A stretch of DNA of 64,000 bases from Planifilum fimeticola (GTDB lineage Bacteria; Bacillota; Bacilli; Thermoactinomycetales; DSM-44946). The translations under genes were made by a program, and so were the position numbers. Of this stretch, positions 35,435 to 44,068 are shown piece by piece. The first letter of the stretch is position 1. Every line of letters starts with the position of its first letter. The notes under the pieces were generated by a model. That model did no database searches, was not told the DNA's origin, and worked only from the letters and a program-made list of their open reading frames with translations. The stretch lies in NCBI RefSeq assembly GCF_003001905.1, contig NZ_PVNE01000015.1, forward strand, positions 16,155-80,154, written 5' to 3'.

Positions 35435-36310
35435 TCATGAAAGGGCCCTTTGTGCCGACTTCACCTGCTCATGGGCGTGATACGAACTGCGTACCAGCGG
35501 ACCCGACTCCACGTGGGAGAAGCCCCGCTTCAGCCCCTCCTCCTTCAGCCGGGCAAATTCTTCGGGGGTGTAGTACCGCTCGATGCGCAAATGTTTCTTG
35601 GTCGGCTGCAGGTATTGACCGATCGTCAAAATATCCACCCGGTTGGCCCGCAGATCGTCCATCGTCTCCAAAATCTCGGCCCACTCCTCGCCGACGCCCA
35701 CCATGATGCTCGATTTGGTCGGAATGTCCGGCTGCATCTCCTTGGCCCGGCGGAGAAGCTCCAGGGACCGGTCATACTTCGCCTTGGCGCGCACCCTGTC
35801 GGACAGCCGCCGGACGGTTTCCACATTGTGATTCAAAATGTCCGGCCGCTCATCCATTACCGTCTTCAGGGCATCCCAATTGCCCTGGAAGTCGGGGATC
35901 AGCACCTCCACGCTGGTCAGCGGATTGCGCTTCCGAATCGCCCGGATCGTCGCGGCGAAGATGGCGGCTCCCCCGTCCTTCAGATCATCCCGGGCGACCG
36001 AAGTCACCACCGCATGCTTCAGCCCCATCTTTTCCACCGTTTCAGCGACCCGTTCCGGCTCCTGCCAGTCCAGCTCCGTCGGCAAGCCCGTTTTGACGGC
36101 ACAAAACCGGCATGCCCGGGTGCAGATATCTCCCAGAATCATGAAGGTGGCCGTCCGGTTAACCCCCCAGCATTCATAGATGTTGGGACAACGGGCTTCC
36201 TCACAGACGGTGTGCAATGTCTTGCTCCGCATCATCCTCTTTATTTCATGAAAGTTTTCATTGGTGGTCAACCGGACCTTGAGCCACTCGGGTTTCCGTT
36301 CATATTTCAT
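35435..36310 (-). CDS. lipA: Lipoyl synthase LipA
   Basis: 291 aa. Auxiliary cluster cysteines C36, C41 and C47 ([12 protein letters not shown]), radical SAM cysteines C63, C67 and C70 (CTRACRFC), and the conserved RSSYHA near the C-terminus, whose serine binds the auxiliary cluster. LipA inserts two sulfurs into octanoyl groups on E2 and GcvH proteins. ATG at 36310 follows GGGGAGG by 7 bases; a longer in-frame region upstream is non-coding. It is divergent from lytH as in Bacillus neighbours yutB/yunA. Confidence 0.96.
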   Translation of the reverse strand: MKYERKPEWLKVRLTTNENFHEIKRMMRSKTLHTVCEEARCPNIYECWGVNRTATFMILGDICTRACRFCAVKTGLPTELDWQEPERVAETVEKMGLKHAVVTSVARDDLKDGGAAIFAATIRAIRKRNPLTSVEVLIPDFQGNWDALKTVMDERPDILNHNVETVRRLSDRVRAKAKYDRSLELLRRAKEMQPDIPTKSSIMVGVGEEWAEILETMDDLRANRVDILTIGQYLQPTKKHLRIERYYTPEEFARLKEEGLKRGFSHVESGPLVRSSYHAHEQVKSAQRALS

Positions 36311-36516
36311 GATGGTTCCTCCCCGCAGGTTTACCTCCATTTTTTCCGCAGTCCCTTGCAACGAAACTCTCTGTCTATAATACCACAAATCGGGCGGGGC
36401 TAAGCCCATCCCTTCCCGACGCGGGAAAAAGGCGAGCCGATACCACAAAATACCGATATGAAAAGAGGGGCGGCGGACCAACCTAGGAATAAGACGGAAA
36501 TCGTGGTGAGGAACTG

Positions 36517-37572
36517 ATGGGGAAGAAAATGCTCACAATCTGGATCACACTTTGCATCGTCCTTATCGTCTTCCATATCCCTGCGAAGGCCGCCCCGTCC
36601 AACCCCGAAAAGGAACGGCTCCTTCTTTATCAGGGGATGGAGGCCGTCACGGGCATTCCATGGCCTTACCTCGCGGCGGTGGACCAATACGAACGAAACC
36701 TGAGGAGGCTCAACAAAGACCGGCCCGAGGAAAAGGGGCTGATCGCCATCCATATCCTTCCCCACCGATGGTCGGGTCCCTTCAACCCCGATCCGGATGA
36801 CCGGGTTCCCGCATCGATCCGTTTCTTCGGAGGGATGGGACGGGACGCCGACGGGGACGGGAAGGCCGATCCGGAAAACGACATGGACGTCCTCTACTCC
36901 TTCGCCCGATATCTCGCCGAATTCGGCCGCACCCGGGATGACATCCGCATCGGGCTGTGGAAATATTATCGGCATCCGGTGGCGGTGGACATCATCACCC
37001 ACATGGCCCGCATCTATGAAACCATGGGCAAGCTGGATCTGAAGGAAAACCACTTCCCGATTCCGCTGCACTACAATTACACTTACCGCAGCACCTGGGG
37101 AGACCGACGGGGCTGGGGAGGGCTGCGCATCCACGAAGGCACCGACATCTTCGCGGATTACGGCACACCGGTCCTCTCCACTTGTTACGGTTATGTGGAG
37201 TTGATGGGCTGGAACCGCTACGGAGGATGGCGGATCGGCATTCGGGATCTGTACAACAACTACCATTACTACGGCCATCTGAACGGTTTCAACAAGGAGA
37301 TCAAACAGGGGGACGTGGTGAAACCCGGAACCGTCCTCGGCTATGTGGGCTCCTCGGGGTACGGCCCTCCCGGAACCGCCGGGAAGTTTCCGCCGCACCT
37401 CCATTTCGGCCTCTACACCTTCAACGGAAGCACCACCTATTCCGTCGATCCGTACCCCAGACTGCGCGCCTGGGAACGGGAGACCCGCAAACAGCTCAAG
37501 AAGCAGCAGAACCAAAAGCATAAGGCCCGCACCGGGTGGTTGCCGGTTCCCACCCAGGCCGTCCCCCGGTGA
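36517..37572 (+). CDS. lytH: M23-family peptidase LytH/YunA
   Basis: 351 aa. N-terminal signal or anchor helix (5-23). After a helical region comes the LytM domain: [16 protein letters not shown] (zinc ligands His and Asp), YYGHLNG and PPHLHFGLY. LytH is a sporulation L-alanyl-D-glutamate endopeptidase that trims spore cortex peptidoglycan, acting outside the forespore membrane. The tail is basic. ATG after GTGAGG. A strong terminator follows. Assigned on the full-length match of domain order and neighbourhood with lipA. Confidence 0.88.
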   Translation: MGKKMLTIWITLCIVLIVFHIPAKAAPSNPEKERLLLYQGMEAVTGIPWPYLAAVDQYERNLRRLNKDRPEEKGLIAIHILPHRWSGPFNPDPDDRVPASIRFFGGMGRDADGDGKADPENDMDVLYSFARYLAEFGRTRDDIRIGLWKYYRHPVAVDIITHMARIYETMGKLDLKENHFPIPLHYNYTYRSTWGDRRGWGGLRIHEGTDIFADYGTPVLSTCYGYVELMGWNRYGGWRIGIRDLYNNYHYYGHLNGFNKEIKQGDVVKPGTVLGYVGSSGYGPPGTAGKFPPHLHFGLYTFNGSTTYSVDPYPRLRAWERETRKQLKKQQNQKHKARTGWLPVPTQAVPR

Positions 37573-37576
37573 AACA

Positions 37577-37615
37577 AAAAAGCGATCCGAACCCCGAAGG
37601 CCCGGATCGCTTTTT
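37577..37615 (+). terminator. Terminator of lytH
   Basis: AAAAAGCGATCCG (37577-37589) and CGGATCGCTTTTT (37603-37615), a perfect 13-bp stem ending in T. The A run at the left side lets it also act on the minus strand, just after the MetS-like gene. Confidence 0.9.
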
Positions 37616-37628
37616 CACTCAGAAGCGG

Positions 37629-37760
37629 TCAAGACTCTGATTTGCTTTCCTCCGAATCCTTCCCGTTCTCCGCCTTGAAGGACAGCATGAGGGAGTAAGC
37701 AAGTCCTCCCCACAGGACAATCGCTCCGAACAGGAACATCACCCACGCGGCACCGTTCAT
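37629..37760 (-). CDS. metS: MetS-type small subunit of an NSS transporter
   Basis: 43 aa, too small for most gene finders. One membrane helix (about residues 5-28, AAWVMFLFGAIVLWGGLAYS) and a charged tail (ENGKDSEESKSES). Small proteins of this form accompany MetP-type sodium-dependent methionine/alanine importers. Its ATG overlaps the transporter TGA (ATGA), and AAGGAGG lies 8 bases upstream inside the transporter gene. Such coupling strongly suggests a subunit. Confidence 0.87.
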   Translation of the reverse strand: MNGAAWVMFLFGAIVLWGGLAYSLMLSFKAENGKDSEESKSES

Positions 37761-39259
37761 GATGATACCTCCTCCTTATGAGGGGAGGGCTCCGTCGCCC
37801 ACCTGCGTTGCTGGATTAAAGCGCCGAGAATGATGACGACGGCCAGCAGCCCCCAACCGAAGACGTTGACGGACCATTGCGGATAACCGCCGTAGGTCAT
37901 CATCCATTCATTGTAGATATTCCACAAAACCATCGCCGCCAAGGAAAGGGGCGTGATAAAGCGGATGATCGCCGGCCACCATCCTCCGATTCGCACGATG
38001 GAGACGTCGTTGATGTGCTTCTGCAGGCTGTCCACCTGCTTGGAAACCCAACCGGTCAACACCACCATCAGGATGGCGCTGACGACGATTCCGTAGTTGT
38101 TGATGAAATAGTCGACGATGTCCAGGAAGTAAAGTCCGCCTTTGAACACATAGAGCAGGCTCATGAGGGCGCTGGCTCCGCACAGCCAGTTGACGGCGGC
38201 TTTCCGGGACAGACCAAACTTCTCCCGAATCGCCGCGATCCCCGGCTCCGCCAGGGAGACGGCGGAGGTGAACCCGGCGAACAGCAGCGAAACGAAGAAC
38301 ATGACGCCGAACAGGGAATTCAATCCCGGGAATTGGTTGATGATCTGCGGGAATACGACGAAGGACATCCCGAGGGTTCCCGCCACCACTTCACCCACTT
38401 CCACCCCCTGCTGGGTGGCCAAGAAGCCGAGGGCGCTGAAAATACCGATGGCGGCGAAAAACTCGAAGCTGCAGTTGCTGAGCGCCACGATGAAGCCGCT
38501 GTTGGCCAGATCGCTCCGCTTCGGCAGATAGCTGGCGTAGGTGATCATCGTACAGAAGCCGACGCTGAGGGTGAAGAAAACCTGACCGTAGGCGTTAATC
38601 CATACTTCCGGCTTGGACAGCGCTGCGAAATCGGGTGTAAAGTAGGCCTCCAACCCCTTGACCGCCCCTTCCAGAGTCAACCCCCGGATGGTGATCAGGA
38701 CGATCATGGCGACCAGGATGGGGATCATGAATTTGCTGGCCCATTCAATCCCCCGCTTGGCCCCGCGGTGCAGCACCCAGAAGAGCACCGCCCACAGAAT
38801 GGCTACGGGAATCAGCACCTTCCACTGAATTCCTCCCAGGACACCAACTCCTTCGGTCACGCCCAGGTAATTATTGAAGAAGAACGATTCCGTATCCTCT
38901 CCCCACTGGCTGCCAAAGGAATAATAGGTGTAGCTGAGGGCCCAGCCAAGGATCACCATGTAATAGGACAGGATGACAAAGGCGACGATCGATTGCCACC
39001 AGCCGAGCCATTCCCACTTTTTCGACAACCGCTGGTAAACCCAGGGACCTGCCCCCCGATATTTGTGTCCGAGAGAATATTCCAAAAACAAGATCGGGAT
39101 TCCGGCCGTAAACAGTGCGACGAAATAGGGGATCAGAAAGGCGCCGGCGCCGTTTTCATAAACCACGGACGGATACCGGACGAGGTTCCCGAGCCCGATG
39201 GCCGATCCCATCGCGGCGAGAATAAAACCGTACTTGGATCCCCACTGTTCGCGTTTCAT
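37757..39259 (-). CDS. NSS-family sodium-dependent amino-acid transporter (MetP-like)
   Basis: 500 aa with about twelve membrane helices. The start WGSKYGFILAAMGSAIGLGNLVRYPSV holds the sodium/substrate motif of the neurotransmitter:sodium symporter fold. GAGAFLIPYF and TAVSLAEPGIA-type segments follow. Presence of a MetS-like gene downstream points to methionine or alanine as substrate. The ATG lies after a GGGGGAAACAG stretch. Leader region 39260-39596 is AT-rich; no SAM riboswitch was recognised there. Confidence 0.92.
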   Translation of the reverse strand: MKREQWGSKYGFILAAMGSAIGLGNLVRYPSVVYENGAGAFLIPYFVALFTAGIPILFLEYSLGHKYRGAGPWVYQRLSKKWEWLGWWQSIVAFVILSYYMVILGWALSYTYYSFGSQWGEDTESFFFNNYLGVTEGVGVLGGIQWKVLIPVAILWAVLFWVLHRGAKRGIEWASKFMIPILVAMIVLITIRGLTLEGAVKGLEAYFTPDFAALSKPEVWINAYGQVFFTLSVGFCTMITYASYLPKRSDLANSGFIVALSNCSFEFFAAIGIFSALGFLATQQGVEVGEVVAGTLGMSFVVFPQIINQFPGLNSLFGVMFFVSLLFAGFTSAVSLAEPGIAAIREKFGLSRKAAVNWLCGASALMSLLYVFKGGLYFLDIVDYFINNYGIVVSAILMVVLTGWVSKQVDSLQKHINDVSIVRIGGWWPAIIRFITPLSLAAMVLWNIYNEWMMTYGGYPQWSVNVFGWGLLAVVIILGALIQQRRWATEPSPHKEEVSS

Positions 39260-39596
39260 CCTGTTTCCCCCCTCGAAAAAAGAAATGAATAAACTCCTTT
39301 AATACCTTATTCAGCAAAAGACGACCTCATACTCGAATGCGAAGGAATCCCCTTTATCATCACTCCTTTCACGCAAATCTAATGTTTTCTCTAATTTTCG
39401 TCTATTCGTCAATCTCCGCCGAAATTCCTGCATTGTTTATAGAAAAAGTGTTGTAGGTTAAAATTGGATTTTTATGGATTAATAGTTAAGCACCGCACTT
39501 CCATCCTTTCCTCTCAATACTAATCGTTATCCATTTGCCTCCTTATAGATTCGCACAGGCTAAGTGTAACTGGAATAACAGAAAAATTCAACCGAA
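39260..39596 (-). other. AT-rich leader of the NSS transporter gene
   Basis: About 340 bases with clearly lower GC than all flanking DNA. No gene, no recognisable riboswitch core. It presumably contains the transporter promoter and regulatory sites. Confidence 0.5.
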
Positions 39597-39955
39597 TTAT
39601 ATAATACAAAATATGGCATCATCTCGAGGGTCACAGCGGTTCGACAAACGAACAGGTGCATTCCAATTCCTTTTTTTTGTAATTTCCGCTTGAAAGCGGA
39701 TCGCCCGGAGCGATGGGTGGGCGGAACGATTTTTTCGGATTTCCCCGGCGGCCTCCTCCAAGGAAGCGTATACGAGGCGATCGTGGAAAAACTCCTTCTT
39801 TTCGAGGTCGTAGAGGCGGTAAAACTCCACGTTCGGGAACGCCCGGGGACTTCAGCTTGTTGACGACCCGTCGAATCTCCGCCTCCTCATTCTTCTCCTC
39901 CTCGGTCAGTTCAATGAGGGTTCTTCGAAGTTTTTTAAAAAGGATATTGATCGAT
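39597..39955 (-). pseudogene. Frameshifted remnant of an unknown small gene
   Basis: Two minus-strand frames join into one protein-like sequence. The first (to about 39840) reads NILFKKLRRTLIELTEEEKN...VVNKLKSPGVP. After a one-base shift the next frame reads VEFYRLYDLEKKEFFHDRL...IRKNRSAHPSLRAIRF. Both look like genuine coding composition with a continuous amphipathic pattern, but neither has a start with a binding site. Family not recognised. Confidence 0.45.
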
Positions 39956-40000
39956 CATGGCCTGTTCAAGAGGGACAATTCCCCGTCTTCCAGTCCAAGG

Positions 40001-40044
40001 AAAAAATCGCCGGAGGAGTCCTGATGAAAGAACTCCCTCCGGCA
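40001..40044 (-). terminator. Terminator of the glutaredoxin-like gene
   Basis: Minus-strand GCCGGAGGGAGT and ACTCCTCCGGC stem followed by GATTTTTT, 20 bases after the stop codon. Confidence 0.85.
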
Positions 40045-40062
40045 CCTGTTTTTCCAACGGGT

Positions 40063-40302
40063 TCATGCCTCCCCCTCCCGACCCAACAGTTCCAGGATCC
40101 GGTCGGGCTGAAGCCCCTGGACGGGCGTTCCGTTCACGACGGTGACGGGAACGCCGAGGAATCCCATCTTCTTCACCTCGTCCAAGTATTCCGGGTGGGC
40201 CGTGCAATCCCGCACTTCGTAGGAAATCCGATAATCCTTCAGAAAGCGTTTCAGCACGTTGCACTCCAGGCAATGGGGCTTGGAATAGAGAATCACGCTC
40301 AC
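40063..40302 (-). CDS. Glutaredoxin/NrdH-like thiol protein
   Basis: 79 aa. Starts SVILYSKPHCLECNVLKRFL with a CxxC pair (C11, C14), then GVPVTVVNGTPVQGLQPDRI, the cis-proline and glutathione/thioredoxin-reductase docking part of the fold. The GTG at 40302 follows AGGAGGT by 7 bases. A much longer open frame on this strand runs antisense to the UbiD-type gene and is rejected. Reduces disulfides or supplies electrons to a reductase; partner unknown. Confidence 0.88.
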   Translation of the reverse strand: MSVILYSKPHCLECNVLKRFLKDYRISYEVRDCTAHPEYLDEVKKMGFLGVPVTVVNGTPVQGLQPDRILELLGREGEA

Positions 40303-40431
40303 CCGCAACACCTCCTGGAAAAAATATACCACATCCCCCCTGTCCTGCGAGCGCCATCCACTTGCCGGACAGCCGGGGGAAAAACCGTTATAATGGAAGG
40401 CGAATGAACCAGACGAGCAGGAGAGATATCC

Positions 40432-42189
40432 ATGCACCCCCATTTGCGATCTTTTATCGATCAACTGCGCGCAGAAAAGGACCTGGCGGAAATCGACGTT
40501 CCCGTCGACCCCCATTTGGAACTGGCGGAAATCCACCGCCGGGTGATCGCGGAGGAAGGGCCCGCCCTCCTCTTCACCCGGGTCAAGGGAAGCGATTTTC
40601 CCGTCGTCACCAATCTGTTCGGCACCGCCCGCCGGGTGGATTTGGCCTTCGGACCGCGTCCGGAACAGCTGATGAGAAAAACCGTCGACCTGTTGCATGA
40701 ACTGCTTCCGCCCAAGCCGTCCCTCCTCTGGAAAGAGCGCGGCTGGATCGCGGAATTGCTCCGGGTCGGCACCAAACCCGTCCGACCCGAGCGGGCGCCC
40801 GTGATGGAATGCGTCCAGTCCCCGCCCCGCTTGTCCCGGCTGCCCGTCATCACCTCCTGGCAGGAGGACGGGGGCCCCTTCATCACCCTGCCCCTCGTCT
40901 ATACGGAACATCCCGAGACGGGGCAGCACAACCTGGGGATGTACCGGATGCAAATCTTTGACGACCAAACCACGGGGATGCACTGGCAGATCCACAAGGG
41001 GGGCGGCTTCCATTACCACGAGGCGGAAAAGAAAGGACGTCCCCTGCCGGTGCGGGTGTTTCTGGGGGGACCGCCGGCCCTGATCGCTTCGGCGATCGCC
41101 CCGGTGCCCGAGTTTCTGCCCGAGCTGTTGCTCGCCTCCCTCATCCTGGGGAAAAAACTGCCGGTCGTCCGACCGGAGGAGGGGGGATATCCCGTCATCG
41201 CCGAGGCCGAATTCGTCCTGTCCGGCGAAGTCCCTCCCCATGAGCGGCGGAAGGAAGGCCCCTTCGGCGACCATTACGGCTATTACTCCCTGGCCCACGA
41301 CTTCCCGGTCTTCCACGTCAAGCAAGTCCACCACCGGAAGGACGCCATCTACCCGGCCACCGTCGTCGGCAAGCCGAAACAGGAGGATTACTACCTGGGA
41401 GAGTTCTTGCAGCGCCTCCTCTCCCCCGCCTTCCCGATGGCCATGCCGGGGGTGCGGGACCTGTGGACCTATGCGGAAACCGGCTTCCACCCCCTCGCCG
41501 CAGCGGTGGTCCGGGAGAGCTACAGCCGGGAAGCCCTGGCCAATGCCTTCCGCATCCTCGGCGAAGGACAACTCACCCTGACCAAGTTTCTGATCCTGAC
41601 GGACCGGCCCGCCGATCTGAGTGACTTCAAAGGGCTGTTCGAGCAGGTGTTGGAGCGGTTCAACCCGGAGACGGACCTGTTTGTCTTCGCCAACACGTCC
41701 ATGGACACCCTGGATTACACCGGCCGCCGTCTCAATCACGGGAGCAAGGCGGTCCTGATCGGCACCGGGGATCCGGTTCGCCGTCTGCCCGACACCTACC
41801 AGGGACCCGACCTGCCCGGCATCCGGAAAATCGCCCCCTACTGCCGCGGAGCGCTGGTCCTGGAAGGGGAAGCCTTCGAGCAGGATCCCGAGTTGCCCGC
41901 CCGGCTCGTCGAAAAGCACGGGGAGGATCTCGCCGGTTGGCCCTTCGTCTTCCTGGTGGACGACATCGGGGTGGCGGCGGGACAGACGCCCTTTTTGTGG
42001 ACGGTCTTCACCCGCTTCGATCCCGCCCACGACATCTACGCCCGGAGCGAACCGGTCCGTCACCACCTCCGCTACCGATTGCCCATCCTGGTCGACGCCC
42101 GGATGAAGCCGGGTTATCCGGCGGAGCTGGAACCCGACCCCGAGGTGAAGGCCCTGGTGGACCGGCGTTGGAAAGAGTATTTCGGGTGA
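40432..42189 (+). CDS. mqnL: UbiD-family decarboxylase, probable MqnL of the futalosine pathway
   Basis: 585 aa, full-length UbiD fold. Visible: RMQIFDDQTTGMHWQIHKGGGFHYHEAEKKG (prenylated-FMN and metal site), an EGPFGDHYGYYS segment with the conserved acidic residues, and EDYYLGEFLQRLL. UbiD enzymes use prenylated FMN for decarboxylation. Because mqnE is present, the likely role is decarboxylation of 1,4-dihydroxy-6-naphthoate derivatives in menaquinone synthesis; other UbiD substrates cannot be excluded. ATG follows CAGGAGAGATATCC. A UbiX-type partner is not in the window. Confidence 0.83.
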   Translation: MHPHLRSFIDQLRAEKDLAEIDVPVDPHLELAEIHRRVIAEEGPALLFTRVKGSDFPVVTNLFGTARRVDLAFGPRPEQLMRKTVDLLHELLPPKPSLLWKERGWIAELLRVGTKPVRPERAPVMECVQSPPRLSRLPVITSWQEDGGPFITLPLVYTEHPETGQHNLGMYRMQIFDDQTTGMHWQIHKGGGFHYHEAEKKGRPLPVRVFLGGPPALIASAIAPVPEFLPELLLASLILGKKLPVVRPEEGGYPVIAEAEFVLSGEVPPHERRKEGPFGDHYGYYSLAHDFPVFHVKQVHHRKDAIYPATVVGKPKQEDYYLGEFLQRLLSPAFPMAMPGVRDLWTYAETGFHPLAAAVVRESYSREALANAFRILGEGQLTLTKFLILTDRPADLSDFKGLFEQVLERFNPETDLFVFANTSMDTLDYTGRRLNHGSKAVLIGTGDPVRRLPDTYQGPDLPGIRKIAPYCRGALVLEGEAFEQDPELPARLVEKHGEDLAGWPFVFLVDDIGVAAGQTPFLWTVFTRFDPAHDIYARSEPVRHHLRYRLPILVDARMKPGYPAELEPDPEVKALVDRRWKEYFG

Positions 42190-42228
42190 TAAGTTTTCGG
42201 TGAGGAAACCGGGCAAGTCTGTAAACAA

Positions 42229-42312
42229 AATGTCAGGAGGGAGCGATTTTCCGTCTCGGCTCCATGCGGCAGGGGTCGCTCGAAATCGCTCCCTCCGACT
42301 GTCGAGGTTTTG
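42229..42312. repeat. Palindromic intergenic element (copy B)
   Basis: GGAGGGAGCGATTT (42236-42249) pairs perfectly with AAATCGCTCCCTCC (42283-42296). The loop reads CTCGGCTCCATGCGGCAG, the same 18 bases as in copy C. TGTCA and TCGAGGTTTTGAGA flank it. It lies 40 bases after the UbiD-type gene. Confidence 0.8.
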
Positions 42313-42328
42313 AGATTCGTCGGCAGCC

Positions 42329-42370
42329 TCAAGGCCCGGTTTCTGAATGGAGCCGGGCCTTATCCTTTTG
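42329..42370 (+). terminator. Terminator of the UbiD-type gene
   Basis: AAGGCCCGG (42331-42339) and CCGGGCCTT (42353-42361), then ATCCTTTT. Confidence 0.75.
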
Positions 42371-42401
42371 ATCAATCGTCTCGGAAAGGATGGGAAAAAG
42401 C

Positions 42402-43064
42402 GTGGAGCTCTCCACCCGAAGAACGGCCGGGGCCGTCAAGCTTTTGCTCATCATCCATGCCGTCCTGTTGTTTGCGGGTCTTTACGCCCATCTGTCGACC
42501 TATCGCCTGTACTCCGAGATGCCCGAACTCTACTGGCATCTGCCGCATCCCGCCCGGGATGTTCAACGGTTCGTGGTTCTGGCCCAGATGTGTTCCTTTT
42601 TCATTACCGCCATCTTCTTTCTCCTGTGGACTTATCGGTCTTACCGTAAATTGAGCGCCCTTTCCGACCGGAACCTCCGCTTCTCTCCCGGCTGGGCTGT
42701 CGGCTGGTATTTCGTACCGATCATGAATTTGTTTCGACCTTACCAAGTGATGGAGGAAATGTGGAAGGAAAGCGCCCCCGACGCGGATCCTTCCCGGATC
42801 GAGGAAGGGAAGAGCCGGACGGGCTCCCCTTTGCTCAAAGGGTGGTGGGGCTTGTGGCTCCTCAGCCATTTACTCGCCGGAGTGCTGGGCGTCAGGCCCA
42901 TGGATCCGGGGGAATCGGCTCTTTTCATGTTTCTGACCGGCATCGCCGGCATCCTTCTCTGCCTTGTCACCTTTCTTCTGGTGCGGGCAATCGATCAGCG
43001 GCTGGCGAAAAAACGAGCACTGATGGAAAGGCAAATCAGAGAAAAAGCCCGGGCTTTCCCTTGA
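42402..43064 (+). CDS. DUF4328 membrane protein
   Basis: About 220 aa with four to five membrane helices. The motif FSPGWAVGWYFVPIMNLFRPYQVMEEMWK is diagnostic of DUF4328, function unknown. GTG at 42402 is preferred, 11 bases after AAGGA; the ATG at 42390 overlaps that binding site but would also give an acceptable protein. The 3' end lies inside a terminator hairpin. Confidence 0.85.
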   Translation: MELSTRRTAGAVKLLLIIHAVLLFAGLYAHLSTYRLYSEMPELYWHLPHPARDVQRFVVLAQMCSFFITAIFFLLWTYRSYRKLSALSDRNLRFSPGWAVGWYFVPIMNLFRPYQVMEEMWKESAPDADPSRIEEGKSRTGSPLLKGWWGLWLLSHLLAGVLGVRPMDPGESALFMFLTGIAGILLCLVTFLLVRAIDQRLAKKRALMERQIREKARAFP

Positions 43065-43078
43065 AGCCCGGGCTTTTG
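43043..43078. terminator. Bidirectional terminator overlapping the DUF4328 gene end
   Basis: AAAAGCCCGGGCTT, a 6-base loop, and GAAGCCCGGGCTTTT. The stem starts inside the last codons of the gene. It also lies 3' of dppC on the other strand. Confidence 0.88.
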
Positions 43079-43160
43079 TCCTTTTTCGACGCCCGCCGTA
43101 AGAGGAGGGAAATGCGGTTTTCCTCGCTCCGATCGGCCTGCCGACGAAAACCTCTACCGG

Positions 43161-44063
43161 TCAGCGTTTCATCCTCGGGTCCAACACGTCGCGCATCCCG
43201 TCGCCCAGCAGGTTGAAGCCGAGGACGGTCAGCATGATGGCCAGCCCCGGAAAGACCATCGTCCAGGGAGCCAGTTGAATGAACCCCCGGGCGTCGGCCA
43301 GCATCGTTCCCCATTCCGGCTGGGGCGGCTGGGCACCCAGCCCCAGGAAACCGAGGGCCGCCGCTTCGATCACCGCCGTGGCGAAACCGAGGGTTCCCTG
43401 GACCATGATCGGCGTCCAGGAGTTGGGCAGAATGTGGCGGAAAAGAATGCGTCGGTTGGTCATCCCCATCGCCCGCGCCGCCAGGACGAAATCCTCCTGC
43501 TTCACGCTGAGGACCTGGGAACGCATCAGCCTTCCGAAGGTGGGAATGTTGATGATGGCGATGGCGAGCAGGGCGTTGTTGAGCCCCGGTCCCAGCATGG
43601 CGACGATGGCGATGGCCAGAAGGATGCTGGGAAAGGCCAGCAGGATGTCGAAGAGGCGGGAGATGACCACATCCCTCCACCCTCCGTAGAACCCGGCGAT
43701 CAGGCCGAGGAAGGAGCCGATGACGATCGACCCGGCGATGGCGAAGAAGCCGACCCGGAGGGAGATCCGGGCCCCGTACAGGACGCGGCTGAAGATGTCG
43801 CGCCCCGTCTCATCGGTGCCGAACCAGTGCTCGGCGGAGGGGGGCTGGAGCAGATCCTCGCTCCGTTCCGCGAAATCGTAAGGAGCGATAAAATCGGCGA
43901 GGAGCGCGATCATCAGGAAGAACAGGACGATCACACCGCCGATCAGCGCGGACCGGTGACGGAGAAGGGACCGCAATACATCCCGGAGCCGCGATTCCTC
44001 CAGGTTTGAACTCTGCGGCATCAGGGGCTCGGATGACTGGGGGATCGGTTGGTTCATGGCCAT
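43161..44063 (-). CDS. dppC: Dipeptide/oligopeptide ABC transporter permease DppC
   Basis: 300 aa. Hydrophobic helix at about 40-60 (LIGGVIVLFFLMIALLADF), the HWFGTDETGRDIFSRVLYGARISL external loop and the EAA loop EDFVLAARAMGMTNRRILFRHILPN. The ATG at 44063 follows AAAGGAG by 8 bases, 5 bases after dppB. Last gene of the dppD-F-A-B-C cluster. With DppB it forms the channel. Confidence 0.92.
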   Translation of the reverse strand: MAMNQPIPQSSEPLMPQSSNLEESRLRDVLRSLLRHRSALIGGVIVLFFLMIALLADFIAPYDFAERSEDLLQPPSAEHWFGTDETGRDIFSRVLYGARISLRVGFFAIAGSIVIGSFLGLIAGFYGGWRDVVISRLFDILLAFPSILLAIAIVAMLGPGLNNALLAIAIINIPTFGRLMRSQVLSVKQEDFVLAARAMGMTNRRILFRHILPNSWTPIMVQGTLGFATAVIEAAALGFLGLGAQPPQPEWGTMLADARGFIQLAPWTMVFPGLAIMLTVLGFNLLGDGMRDVLDPRMKR

Positions 44064-44068
44064 GGGAT

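Noticed and set aside
39260..39596. SAM riboswitch or T-box before the NSS transporter
   Set aside because: Looked for because of the predicted methionine substrate; no conserved core, specifier loop or terminator/antiterminator pair is evident.
40303..42375. Very long minus-strand open frame opposite the UbiD-type gene
   Set aside because: It is the antisense shadow of a high-GC gene; composition is Gly/Val/Asp/His-rich noise. Only its last 79 codons (40063-40302) form a real glutaredoxin-like gene with its own binding site.
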